Shown here: piece by piece, positions 6,250 to 12,916 of the stretch
Position numbering within the stretch: the stretch's first letter is position 1
Layout: each line of letters begins with the position of its first letter
Origin: an uncultured Faecalibacterium sp.
Lineage (GTDB): Bacteria > Bacillota > Clostridia > Oscillospirales > Ruminococcaceae
Assembly: GCA_934503275.1 (NCBI GenBank)
Contig: CAKSVD010000026.1
Span: 1-20,822 of the forward strand
Reading direction: 5' to 3'
DNA: 20,822 bases
The notes under the pieces: generated by a model
Database searches by the model: none
Seen by the model: the letters and a program-made list of their open reading frames with translations, nothing else
Told to the model about the DNA's origin: nothing
Made by a program: the position numbers and the translations under genes

Positions 6250-6265
6250 GTTAGGTGATGCTAAC
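6250..6265 (+). promoter_or_regulatory. DtxR/IdeR-like iron box 2 (GTTAG-N6-CTAAC)
   Basis: GTTAGGTGATGCTAAC is a second TTAG-N6-CTAA dyad, 59 bases downstream of the first and inside the leader. Two copies in one leader make chance less likely. Confidence 0.5.
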
Positions 6266-6311
6266 TATGCGGCAGCGATCTTCTGCCATTGCGATGAAAG
6301 GAGCATTTTTC

Positions 6312-7628
6312 ATGAGAACGAAGAAATTTCTTTCCCTGCTGCTGTCGGCGGCTATGGCGTTCAGTCTGCTGACCGCTACCGCCTTTGCAGCAGCCCCCGC
6401 CGAGGAGGAAAACGGCTTTTTCGATTTTCTGCTGGGCAAAAAGTACACCTACCTTTACGCTGCCCTGACTTGGGATGAGTACTGGGCAAACGAGAAGGTC
6501 TATGCTGCCGGTAACACTGCCGCCTCTGCGCAGCTGGACAGCCACGAGGAGCATGACCTTGGCGCATTTGATGCAGTTTCCCGCGCCACCGTCAACCACG
6601 GTCTGCACCGCGGCAGCTTCCAGAGCACTGCTGTCATCTACGCCAAGGACGGCAGCACCTACACCGTTTCCCACTGGTCGGACGATGGCAAGACCATCTA
6701 TCTGGCCGATGGCACCACCGTGGGCTGGAACCGCGGCACCATTACCAAGGCCGACGGCTCTACCGTGCAGATGGACCACTACGAGGTGCTGGGCACCAAG
6801 TATGTGCCGGTGCGCGTGGCCACCAGCGACCTTGCAGATTTCTGCTCCAAGTACACCGTGGTGGAAAACGGCGGTCAGCTGGCGGGCGGCTACTCTGAAA
6901 AGAACCTGACCGCCTACACCCTGACGGCTGCGGTGGATAAAAACACCAACGGCCTGAAGTACGCTACTAAAAACGGCGATCGCTACACCTTCTCTGCCGC
7001 GCACACCGGCACCGGCTCCGGCGTGGCAGAAGCCGCCCAGAAGGCTGCTGATGGTCTTACCGTGAAACTGCGCAGCGGCAGCGACGTGGGCAGCTTTGGC
7101 GAGTTCATCCGTGTGGACCTGAACGGCAACTACGGCGAGCTGGGCTCCCGGATGCAGTCTGTGGTGTGGACCTACTACGGCGATGACAGCACCTACACCC
7201 ACGCCAAGGCCTCCTACGGCACCAAGTTTGCAGCCGACAACTGGATGCACAAGTCCATGGGCATCCAGCTGGGTCTGAGCGATTCCGCCCGCTGCCAGCT
7301 GCCGGAGGGCACTGACGGCACCGGCTACTGGACCATCACCATCCGCGCACTGGGCTACGCCGACACGGTGGTCAAGTTCCAGACCACTGCCGAGAACCTT
7401 GCCAAGCACGAGCTGGCAAGCGATGCCGACCGCGCCGCCCTGCAGGCTGTTGTCGCTACGGCACAGAGCAAGGCAAAGGCCGCTTACACCGCCGACAGCT
7501 ATGCCAATCTGGAGACCGAGCTGGCCGAAAGCGTGGAGCTGCTGAGCCGCGAGACCCTGTATAAGGCCGCTGCACTGGAGCAGGTGACCCACCTGACCGA
7601 TGCCGTGCAGAACCTGAAGGCTGCCTGA
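6312..7628 (+). CDS. Secreted Tp47-like protein with C-terminal FIVAR-like helical region
   Basis: The protein has 438 residues. A signal peptide (1 to about 24, cleavage near TAFA-AAP) lacks a lipobox. The mature part resembles Treponema pallidum Tp47, a major lipoprotein reported to bind penicillin. I recognise the ordered blocks LTWDEYWANE, GAFDAVSRATVNHG, VLGTKYVPV, KNTNGLK, TYYGDDSTYTHAKASYGTK and GTGYWTITIRALGYAD, all with close Tp47 counterparts from memory. Residues about 375-438 look like a FIVAR-type three-helix unit (YTADSYANLETELAES). The in-cell role of the family is unclear. AAAGGAG precedes the ATG at 6312; upstream ATGs lie in the operator region. It is the first gene of a unit with flavin and Fe-S proteins, so a redox or metal-related role is plausible. 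Confidence 0.78.
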   Translation: MRTKKFLSLLLSAAMAFSLLTATAFAAAPAEEENGFFDFLLGKKYTYLYAALTWDEYWANEKVYAAGNTAASAQLDSHEEHDLGAFDAVSRATVNHGLHRGSFQSTAVIYAKDGSTYTVSHWSDDGKTIYLADGTTVGWNRGTITKADGSTVQMDHYEVLGTKYVPVRVATSDLADFCSKYTVVENGGQLAGGYSEKNLTAYTLTAAVDKNTNGLKYATKNGDRYTFSAAHTGTGSGVAEAAQKAADGLTVKLRSGSDVGSFGEFIRVDLNGNYGELGSRMQSVVWTYYGDDSTYTHAKASYGTKFAADNWMHKSMGIQLGLSDSARCQLPEGTDGTGYWTITIRALGYADTVVKFQTTAENLAKHELASDADRAALQAVVATAQSKAKAAYTADSYANLETELAESVELLSRETLYKAAALEQVTHLTDAVQNLKAA

Positions 7629-7651
7629 TCCGGCAAAAAACAGAACACCCA

Positions 7652-7688
7652 AAAAGCAAGGTCGCTTTACGCAGGCGGCCTTGCTTTT
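7652..7688 (+). terminator. Intercistronic hairpin after the Tp47-like gene
   Basis: A 14-bp stem (7652-7665 and 7675-7688, one wobble pair) with a nine-base loop ends in TTTTCC. The next ribosome site is only eight bases further and no promoter fits between, so it is probably a partial terminator or 3' end stabiliser setting a high first-gene to later-gene ratio. Confidence 0.65.
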
Positions 7689-7708
7689 CCGTGTCAGGAG
7701 GAGTTGGA

Positions 7709-8812
7709 ATGAACAAAAAACGATGCAATGCGCTGCTGCCGCTGGTGCAGCTGCTCCCGGCGGTGGCGGCAGCGGCAGCTGTGCTTTTTGCCCTGCCGCG
7801 CACGGTGCCGGTGCTGGCTGCCGTGCCGGAAAGGCTGACGGCTGTGGTGGAGCAGCCGGTGGAAGCCGTTTCCTCCGAATCGGAGGAAGAAACCCTGCCC
7901 AAGCTGCCCTATGCCGACGGCGTTTACGTCGGCTCTTCCCGGGGCTACGGCGGTGCCGTCCGGGTGCAGGTCACCATGGAAAACGGCAGCATCACGGAGG
8001 TGGAGATTCTGGACGCCTCCCACGAGACCAAGCAGTTTTTACGGCGCGCAAAGCGGCTTCTGACCACCGTAGTGGATGACCAGAGCTGGGAGGTGGACGC
8101 CGTTTCCGAGGCTACCTACACCAGCCGTGGCATTCTGGGCGCGGTGCAGAACGCCCTGACCGGCGAGGTGGTCAATAACCCCCTGCCGCCGCAGCCCAAG
8201 CCCGCCGCACCGCTGGTGGTGGAGGAATTTACCGCGCCCTCCACCTACCTTGACGGCATCTACACCGCCGAGGCCATGGGCTTTGAGGGCAAAATTACGG
8301 TACAGGTCACGGTGGCAGAAGATAAGATCACGGATATCACGGTTCTGAGTGCCGAGGACGAGGAGGAATATCTTGCCCGGGCAAAGCAGGTCATCCCCGC
8401 CATTCTGGAGGGACAAAGCCCCAATGTGGATGCCGTTTCCGGCGCCACCTACTCCTCCACCGGCATCCTGAACGCGGTCAAGCTGGCATTGGCAAAGGCC
8501 GCTATCGCCCCGGCAGAGGAAGCCGCCCCGGAGCAGGCAGCCCCGGAAGAAGTGGTAGAAGAAGCCGCGCCGTCCGAAGCGGCAGAGCCCGAGGAGACGC
8601 CGGTCACTGCGCCCACCGTGGAGGTGGTGCAGCCGGAGGAAAAGCGCACCGTTCCCGCGTGGCTCAAGGAAGTGTGGCAGCAGCTTTTCCCGGCAGAAAC
8701 ACCGGACGATTCTGAACCGGTTTCCTCTGAGGAAGTGCTATCGGCATCCGAGACGGCGCTGCCGCCGGAAGAGGCCGAGACCGAACCTGAAACGGAAGGA
8801 GCAGCAGAATGA
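7709..8812 (+). CDS. Membrane-anchored protein with two FMN_bind domains
   Basis: The protein has 367 residues. An N-terminal hydrophobic segment (about 8-38) anchors it outside the membrane. Two FMN_bind domains follow, about 67-153 and 179-264. In this family (RnfG, NqrC, PplA) the flavin transferase ApbE attaches FMN to the Thr or Ser of SGA[T/S]. Domain 2 has DAVSGATYSS with Thr247, a good site. Domain 1 has DAVSEATYTS, where Glu134 replaces Gly and may prevent flavinylation. The tail (265-367) is acidic and Ala/Pro/Glu-rich, with one likely helix at PAWLKEVWQQLF. AGGAGGAG precedes the ATG. The stop overlaps the next start by four bases. No ApbE gene is in the window. Confidence 0.9.
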   Translation: MNKKRCNALLPLVQLLPAVAAAAAVLFALPRTVPVLAAVPERLTAVVEQPVEAVSSESEEETLPKLPYADGVYVGSSRGYGGAVRVQVTMENGSITEVEILDASHETKQFLRRAKRLLTTVVDDQSWEVDAVSEATYTSRGILGAVQNALTGEVVNNPLPPQPKPAAPLVVEEFTAPSTYLDGIYTAEAMGFEGKITVQVTVAEDKITDITVLSAEDEEEYLARAKQVIPAILEGQSPNVDAVSGATYSSTGILNAVKLALAKAAIAPAEEAAPEQAAPEEVVEEAAPSEAAEPEETPVTAPTVEVVQPEEKRTVPAWLKEVWQQLFPAETPDDSEPVSSEEVLSASETALPPEEAETEPETEGAAE

Positions 8813-9273
8813 AATACAAAAACTTTCTCCTCCGGGCAGTGAACCTGCTGCTGATCCTTGGCATCCTGTGGCAATACCAGCAGGTAGCGCTGGTCCGGGC
8901 TGCGGCGGTGAGCCAACGCAAGCAGGAAATTGCCGAGGTGGAGGCCTACAACGCTTCCGTTCTGCAGGCGCAGAGCGCAGCACAGGCAGAACAGACCCAG
9001 AGCGGCTACCGGGACGGCACCTACGAGGGCAGCGCCTTTGGCTTTGGCGATGTCATCCGGGTTTCGGTGACCATTCAAAACGGAAAAATGACCGATATTG
9101 CAGTGCTGGATGCTTCCGGTGAAGATAAGCCCTACTATAAACAGGCGCTGCCTTTGCTGGACGAGATGCTGGCAGTGCAGTCTGCCGAGGTGGATACCGT
9201 TTCCGGCGCTACTCTCACGGCAGAGGGGCTCATCGGTGCAGTAGAGGACGCACTGGGAAAGGCGGCAGGATGA
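8809..9273 (+). CDS. Membrane-anchored single FMN_bind domain protein
   Basis: The protein has 154 residues. An N-terminal membrane anchor (about 7-24, LLRAVNLLLILGILW) is followed by a short helical stalk (33-63), then one FMN_bind domain (66-151). The predicted flavinylation motif is DTVSGATLTA, with Thr135 as acceptor. Its repeat-like start GYRDGTYEGSAFGFGD matches the start of the domains in the preceding gene. GGAAGGAG precedes the ATG, which overlaps the previous stop (ATGA), and its own stop overlaps the next start (ATGA). This tight coupling suggests the three redox proteins are made in fixed ratio and act as one complex, passing electrons between flavins on the outer face of the membrane. 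Confidence 0.9.
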   Translation: MKYKNFLLRAVNLLLILGILWQYQQVALVRAAAVSQRKQEIAEVEAYNASVLQAQSAAQAEQTQSGYRDGTYEGSAFGFGDVIRVSVTIQNGKMTDIAVLDASGEDKPYYKQALPLLDEMLAVQSAEVDTVSGATLTAEGLIGAVEDALGKAAG

Positions 9274-10169
9274 TGGAAAAAACACAGACAAAGCCTTTGA
9301 CGGCGGCGCAGCAGCGTCAGCGGGACAAAAAGCACCGCACATGGCTGCGCGCCGGGGTGCAGCTGTTCTTCTTTGTGTCCATGCCGGGCGCATTCGTGGC
9401 CGGGTTTTCCGGGGTAAAGCAGATCTTTCTGCACATCGGTGCGGGCGAGGTGCTCTCGGCGGACAGCTTCACGCTTTCCCTGCTGGGGCTGTGCGGCTTC
9501 ACTTTGTTGTTCGACCGGTTTTTCTGCGGGTATGCCTGCGCCTTTGGCAGCTTGGGCGATGCCGTTTGGGCGCTGTCCGGGTTACTCCAGAAAAAGCTGT
9601 TCCACCGCAAAAAGCAGCTCTGTCTGCCGGAGCGGGCGGTGCTTTGGGGGCAAAAGGTCAAATACCTGCTGCTGGCAGGGCTGGTGGCGCTGTATGTGAC
9701 CCGGCAGGAAAAGCTGCTGACCGGCACAAGCCCGTGGGAGGTGTTTTCCCGCCTGACGGCACTGCGTCTGCCGCCGGAGGGCTTCGGCGTGGGCATCGCG
9801 CTGCTTGTGCTCATCTTGCTGGGCATGGCGGTGCAGCCCCGGTTCTTCTGTCAGTTCCTCTGCCCCATGGGTGCGGTGTTTGCCCTGCTGCCGGTGCTGC
9901 CCTTTGCGCGGCTGCAGCGGCAGAGCGAGGGCTGTATACCGGGCTGTAATGCCTGCAAGCAGCAGTGCCCGGTGTGCCTGAAGCTGGAGGAAAGCAGCCT
10001 GCGCAGCGGGGAGTGCATTGCGTGTGAAGCCTGTGTGGGCACCTGCCCTAAGCAGAACATCCACCGGTGGGATACCGCCTTGGGCAAGCACCAGTGGCTG
10101 CCGGTGCTGGGCAAGGCGCTGCTCTTTTTCCTGCTGGGCTGCTGGCTGGGCTTCTGCCGGTTTATCTGA
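9270..10169 (+). CDS. NapH/NosR-like polytopic membrane 4Fe-4S protein
   Basis: The 299-residue protein has about five hydrophobic segments, at roughly 28-50, 65-83, 130-145, 173-191 and 278-297. Two intramembrane-edge motifs, FFCGYACAFGSLGD and FFCQFLCPMGAVFALLP, are typical of the NapH/NosR/CcoG-related family. Near the C-terminus are two ferredoxin-type cysteine clusters, CIPGCNACKQQCPVC and CIACEACVGTCPKQ, each able to hold a 4Fe-4S centre. NapH/NosR proteins move electrons from the membrane quinol pool to extracytoplasmic partners; with two FMN_bind proteins beside it the same is likely here. The ATG at 9270 overlaps the previous stop; ATG 9273 is equally possible. A very strong terminator ends the unit. 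Confidence 0.88.
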   Translation: MMEKTQTKPLTAAQQRQRDKKHRTWLRAGVQLFFFVSMPGAFVAGFSGVKQIFLHIGAGEVLSADSFTLSLLGLCGFTLLFDRFFCGYACAFGSLGDAVWALSGLLQKKLFHRKKQLCLPERAVLWGQKVKYLLLAGLVALYVTRQEKLLTGTSPWEVFSRLTALRLPPEGFGVGIALLVLILLGMAVQPRFFCQFLCPMGAVFALLPVLPFARLQRQSEGCIPGCNACKQQCPVCLKLEESSLRSGECIACEACVGTCPKQNIHRWDTALGKHQWLPVLGKALLFFLLGCWLGFCRFI

Positions 10170-10174
10170 AACAA

Positions 10175-10217
10175 AAAAGGAGGCTGCTGCACAGTATTTG
10201 TGCAGCAGCCTCCTTTT
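10175..10217 (+). terminator. Strong intrinsic terminator of the flavin redox unit
   Basis: A perfect 19-bp stem (10175-10193 and 10199-10217) with a five-base loop. The T-rich end is inside the stem (CCTCCTTTT), and an A-run precedes it, so it may also work on the opposite strand. Confidence 0.85.
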
Positions 10218-10230
10218 GGCTGGGAGATCT

Positions 10231-10282
10231 ATCATTTCGGTACGCCGGAGTGTCTGCGGACACTCCGGCGTCTCATTTTTAC
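10231..10282 (+). repeat. UNCG-hairpin repeat, copy 3 (core only)
   Basis: ATTTCGG leads into a 13-bp perfect stem (10242-10254 and 10259-10271) with a C(TGCG)G loop, then CATTTTTAC. The lead-in, loop and tail match copy 2, but most stem bases differ in paired fashion. It lies between convergent genes and its end overlaps the ATPase stop codon. Confidence 0.55.
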
Positions 10283-12369
10283 AGGGAAGGCTTCTGCTCC
10301 AGCAGGTCTGTCATGCTGCGCAGGCTGATGCCAAGGGTGGAAAGGTTATGCAGCATCGCGCTGGTGGCAGGGGGCAGGATGCCCAAAGCGCCCAGAAGGA
10401 TAAGCGCGGAGTTGAAGCTGAGAACAAAGCGGTAATTGCTGCCCACCCGCTTTTGCAGGGCGTTGGCAATGGCTTTTAAGGTCACCAGTTCTTCCAGACT
10501 GTCCGCGCGGATGGTCACATCGGCGATCTCCCGGGCGATGGCGGCACCGGAATGGATGGCGATGCCGATATCTGCCGCCGACAGGGCGGGCGAATCGTTG
10601 ATGCCGTCGCCGATCATCACCACGGTGTGCCCTTCGGCCTTTGCATCGCGGACAAAGGCGGCTTTATCCTCCGGCAGTACCTCCGCAAAGCAGCGGTCTA
10701 CCCCCACCTGCGCAGCAATGGCGCGGGCGGTGCGGTCGCTGTCGCCGGTCATCATGACCGTCTGGGCAATGCCCAGCTTCCGGAGCTTATGCAGCACCTG
10801 TGCTGCCTCCGGGCGCAGGGGGTCTGCGATGCAGATGACCCCCGCCAGCACCCCGGAAGCTGCCAGATACAGGTGGGAGTACTGGGGATCCAGCGCATCG
10901 AACTTTGCCTGTTCCCCTGCCGGGATGGTGCAGCCCTCGTCCTCAAAAATGAAGTGGGCGCTGCCAATGACCACCCGCGTGCCGCCCACCCGGCTGGCAA
11001 TGCCGTGCGCCACGATATACTCCACCTCGGAGTGCATCTCCTCGTGGGAGATGCCCCGCTCCTTGGCGGCGCGGACAACAGCGTTTGCCATGGAATGGGG
11101 GAAGTGCTCCTCCAGACAGGCGGCAAGCTGCAATACCTCCTGCTCCCCGCAGCCGGAGAAGGGCACTACCTGCACCACCTGCGGGGTGGCGTGGGTGAGG
11201 GTGCCGGTCTTATCGAACACGATGGTGTCCGCCTTTGCCAGTGCTTCCAGATACTTGCCGCCCTTTACGGTGATGTGGTATTCCCCGCACTCCCGCATGG
11301 CGGAAAGCACCGCCAGCGGCATGGAAAGCTTCAGCGCACAGGAGAAGTCCACCATCAAAATGGAGATGGCGCGGGTGACGTTGCGGGTAAAGGCGTAGGT
11401 AGCCACCGTACCGGCAAGGCACCAAGGCACCAGACGGTCGGCCAGCTGCAAGGCTCGGTTCTCGGTGCCGGATTTGAGTTTTTCCGATTCCTCGATCATC
11501 GCCACGATCTTATCGTAGCGGTTGGCACCGCCCTCTGCCTTGGCCGCAAGAACGCACTCGCCCTCTTCTACCACCGTTCCGGCGTAGACGGTAGCCCCGG
11601 TGGTCTTGCGCACCGGCATGGACTCGCCGGTCAGGGCGGCTTGGTTGACCATGGCTTCGCCTTCCAGTACCGTGCCGTCCAGCGGGATCATGTTGCCGGA
11701 GCGCACCACTACTTCGTCCCCAGCGTGGACGCGGGTCAACGGTACCAGCACCTCGCCCTGTGGGGTGCGCACCCAGACCTTATCCACGTTCAGCGCCATG
11801 CTGCGGGCAAGGTCATCCAAACTCTTTTTCCGCGTCCACTCCTCCAGCAGATTGCCCACCGTCAGCAGGAACATCACTGAGCCTGCGGTGCTGTAATCCC
11901 CCCGCAGGAGGGAGGCAGTGATGCTGAGCGCATCCAGCACCTCTACCTCCAGCTTGCGGTGCAGCAGGCAGCGGACGCCCTTCCAGACAAAGGCGATGGA
12001 GCGCCACACCGTATACGCCGCCGCGATGGGCGCGGGCAGGAACACCTTGCGGAACACCCGGCCCGCCACAAGGCTGACCATCTTTTCCTGATATTCCTGA
12101 TTGATCTTCCGGCTGTCGCGGGAGGTGACCAGCACCTCCAACTCTTCGTTGTCAAAGCGGTAGGCCGCCAGCAGGGCGGCGGCGTCCTTCCGGCTGCCCC
12201 GGTAGGTCAGCACCACATCTCCGGTGCGCTCGTAGACGGTGGCTTTCTGGATGATATCCTGCCCGTTCAGGTAGGCTTCCAGCACGTCTGCCCGGTGCAG
12301 CGTCATGCGCACAGCGCAGACGTGCACCCGCATCCGTCCCCTGCCTTCATGTAAGATCGTACATTTCAT
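10279..12369 (-). CDS. Heavy-metal P1B-type ATPase with atypical metal site
   Basis: This 696-residue metal-efflux ATPase has an N-terminal HMA-like fold (1 to about 75) without CxxC (it reads HEGRGRMRVHV). The actuator TGES is at 247-250, DKTGT phosphorylation Asp at 386, HFPHS near 422-426, TGDSD at 541-545 and GDGINDSPA at 587-595. The membrane segment before the P-domain reads DFSCALKLSMP (Cys344), not the CPC, CPH or SPC of copper, zinc or cobalt pumps, so the metal cannot be named. Some relatives export Mn or Fe. The start at 12369 has AGAGGGG about 12 bases upstream; a 13-codon extension runs into the upstream terminator. It follows a DUF6110-type gene. Confidence 0.9.
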   Translation of the reverse strand: MKCTILHEGRGRMRVHVCAVRMTLHRADVLEAYLNGQDIIQKATVYERTGDVVLTYRGSRKDAAALLAAYRFDNEELEVLVTSRDSRKINQEYQEKMVSLVAGRVFRKVFLPAPIAAAYTVWRSIAFVWKGVRCLLHRKLEVEVLDALSITASLLRGDYSTAGSVMFLLTVGNLLEEWTRKKSLDDLARSMALNVDKVWVRTPQGEVLVPLTRVHAGDEVVVRSGNMIPLDGTVLEGEAMVNQAALTGESMPVRKTTGATVYAGTVVEEGECVLAAKAEGGANRYDKIVAMIEESEKLKSGTENRALQLADRLVPWCLAGTVATYAFTRNVTRAISILMVDFSCALKLSMPLAVLSAMRECGEYHITVKGGKYLEALAKADTIVFDKTGTLTHATPQVVQVVPFSGCGEQEVLQLAACLEEHFPHSMANAVVRAAKERGISHEEMHSEVEYIVAHGIASRVGGTRVVIGSAHFIFEDEGCTIPAGEQAKFDALDPQYSHLYLAASGVLAGVICIADPLRPEAAQVLHKLRKLGIAQTVMMTGDSDRTARAIAAQVGVDRCFAEVLPEDKAAFVRDAKAEGHTVVMIGDGINDSPALSAADIGIAIHSGAAIAREIADVTIRADSLEELVTLKAIANALQKRVGSNYRFVLSFNSALILLGALGILPPATSAMLHNLSTLGISLRSMTDLLEQKPSL

Positions 12370-12390
12370 TGCTTTTCTTACCCCTCTGCG

Positions 12391-12420
12391 TAAAAAAGAG
12401 CCGCCCAAAGCGGCGGCTCT
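12391..12420 (-). terminator. Intrinsic terminator between DUF6110 gene and ATPase
   Basis: On the minus strand AGAGCCGCC pairs with GGCGGCTCT (plus-strand arms 12397-12405 and 12412-12420), loop of six, followed by six Ts. Only about 21 bases separate it from the ATPase start, too few for a promoter, so the ATPase must rely on read-through or regulated antitermination. Confidence 0.8.
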
Positions 12421-12431
12421 GCTGCGTTATA

Positions 12432-12716
12432 TCACTGTGCAGTCTGCTCTGCGGGCTGTTCAGCCGTATCCTCAATGACCTCCTGTGCAGCCTCGGCGGC
12501 ACGGCTCTCGTTGATGGCCTTTGCATCGGCAAGGATATCGCCGGCCTCCTCCTGCACCTTATTCACGGTCTGCATGGTGCAGTCCTTCATCCGCAGCACT
12601 GCAGCGGTGGTCTGGGTGTAGACCTTTTTGGCATCCTTGCTGGACAGCACCTTGAAACCGGCAGAGCCGAACACTACACCGCCCAAAAACAGTGCAAGCT
12701 TTTTTACATCAAACAT
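12432..12716 (-). CDS. DUF6110-type small membrane-associated protein
   Basis: This 94-residue protein has a short N-terminal hydrophobic segment (VKKLALFLGGVVFGSAGFKVL, about 4-24), then the block SSKDAKKVYTQTTAAVLRMKD, which I recognise from the DUF6110 family often found beside P-type metal ATPases in Firmicutes. The C-terminal third is Glu/Ala-rich and probably helical or disordered. No catalytic motif is visible. It resembles YtxH-like helper proteins in layout. It could be a small ATPase accessory or metal-handling subunit; that is inferred only from position. GAGGGG lies before the ATG at 12716. Its mRNA begins with a GC hairpin (plus-strand 12751-12774). Confidence 0.75.
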   Translation of the reverse strand: MFDVKKLALFLGGVVFGSAGFKVLSSKDAKKVYTQTTAAVLRMKDCTMQTVNKVQEEAGDILADAKAINESRAAEAAQEVIEDTAEQPAEQTAQ

Positions 12717-12787
12717 ATTTACCCCTCGTTTCTGTATTTCCTATCTGTGTGCCCGCGCCCGGAGCGGGGCGGGCTCTTTATCTTTGT

Positions 12788-12815
12788 ATTGTAGCACACT
12801 TTCGGGCTTTTTCAA
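12788..12815 (-). promoter_or_regulatory. Promoter of the DUF6110-ATPase unit
   Basis: On the minus strand TTGAAA (12815-12810), 16 bases and TACAAT (12793-12788), with TGC before the -10 box. Confidence 0.7.
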
Positions 12816-12823
12816 TATTTTTC

Positions 12824-12853
12824 AACGATGTTAGGCCGTATTAACATTGTTAA
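12824..12853. promoter_or_regulatory. Palindromic operator-like site upstream of the DUF6110 promoter
   Basis: AACGATGTTA (12824-12833) and TAACATTGTT (12842-12851) form a dyad with one mismatch. TTAAC-ATT-GTTAA (12841-12853) is a second, overlapping palindrome. Inside is TTAG-N6-TTAA (12831-12844), one base from the iron-box core seen at 6192 and 6251. Confidence 0.45.
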
Positions 12854-12869
12854 CGAAAGCTTGCACAAT

Positions 12870-12906
12870 AAAAAACAGGGCACTCCCCGGAGGGAGTGCC
12901 CTGTTT
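12870..12906 (-). terminator. Intrinsic terminator of mgtE
   Basis: A perfect 15-bp stem (12873-12887 and 12892-12906) with minus-strand loop TCCG, closed by C-G (also a UNCG tetraloop), runs into a T-run. It lies ten bases after the mgtE stop. Confidence 0.88.
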
Positions 12907-12916
12907 GATGCACCCG

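Noticed and set aside
6261..7652. 463-residue open frame on the minus strand opposite the Tp47-like gene
   Set aside because: It is Gly/Val/His/Gln-rich with no family motif, and covers a gene with signal peptide, ribosome site and promoter on the other strand. It is a GC-rich shadow frame.
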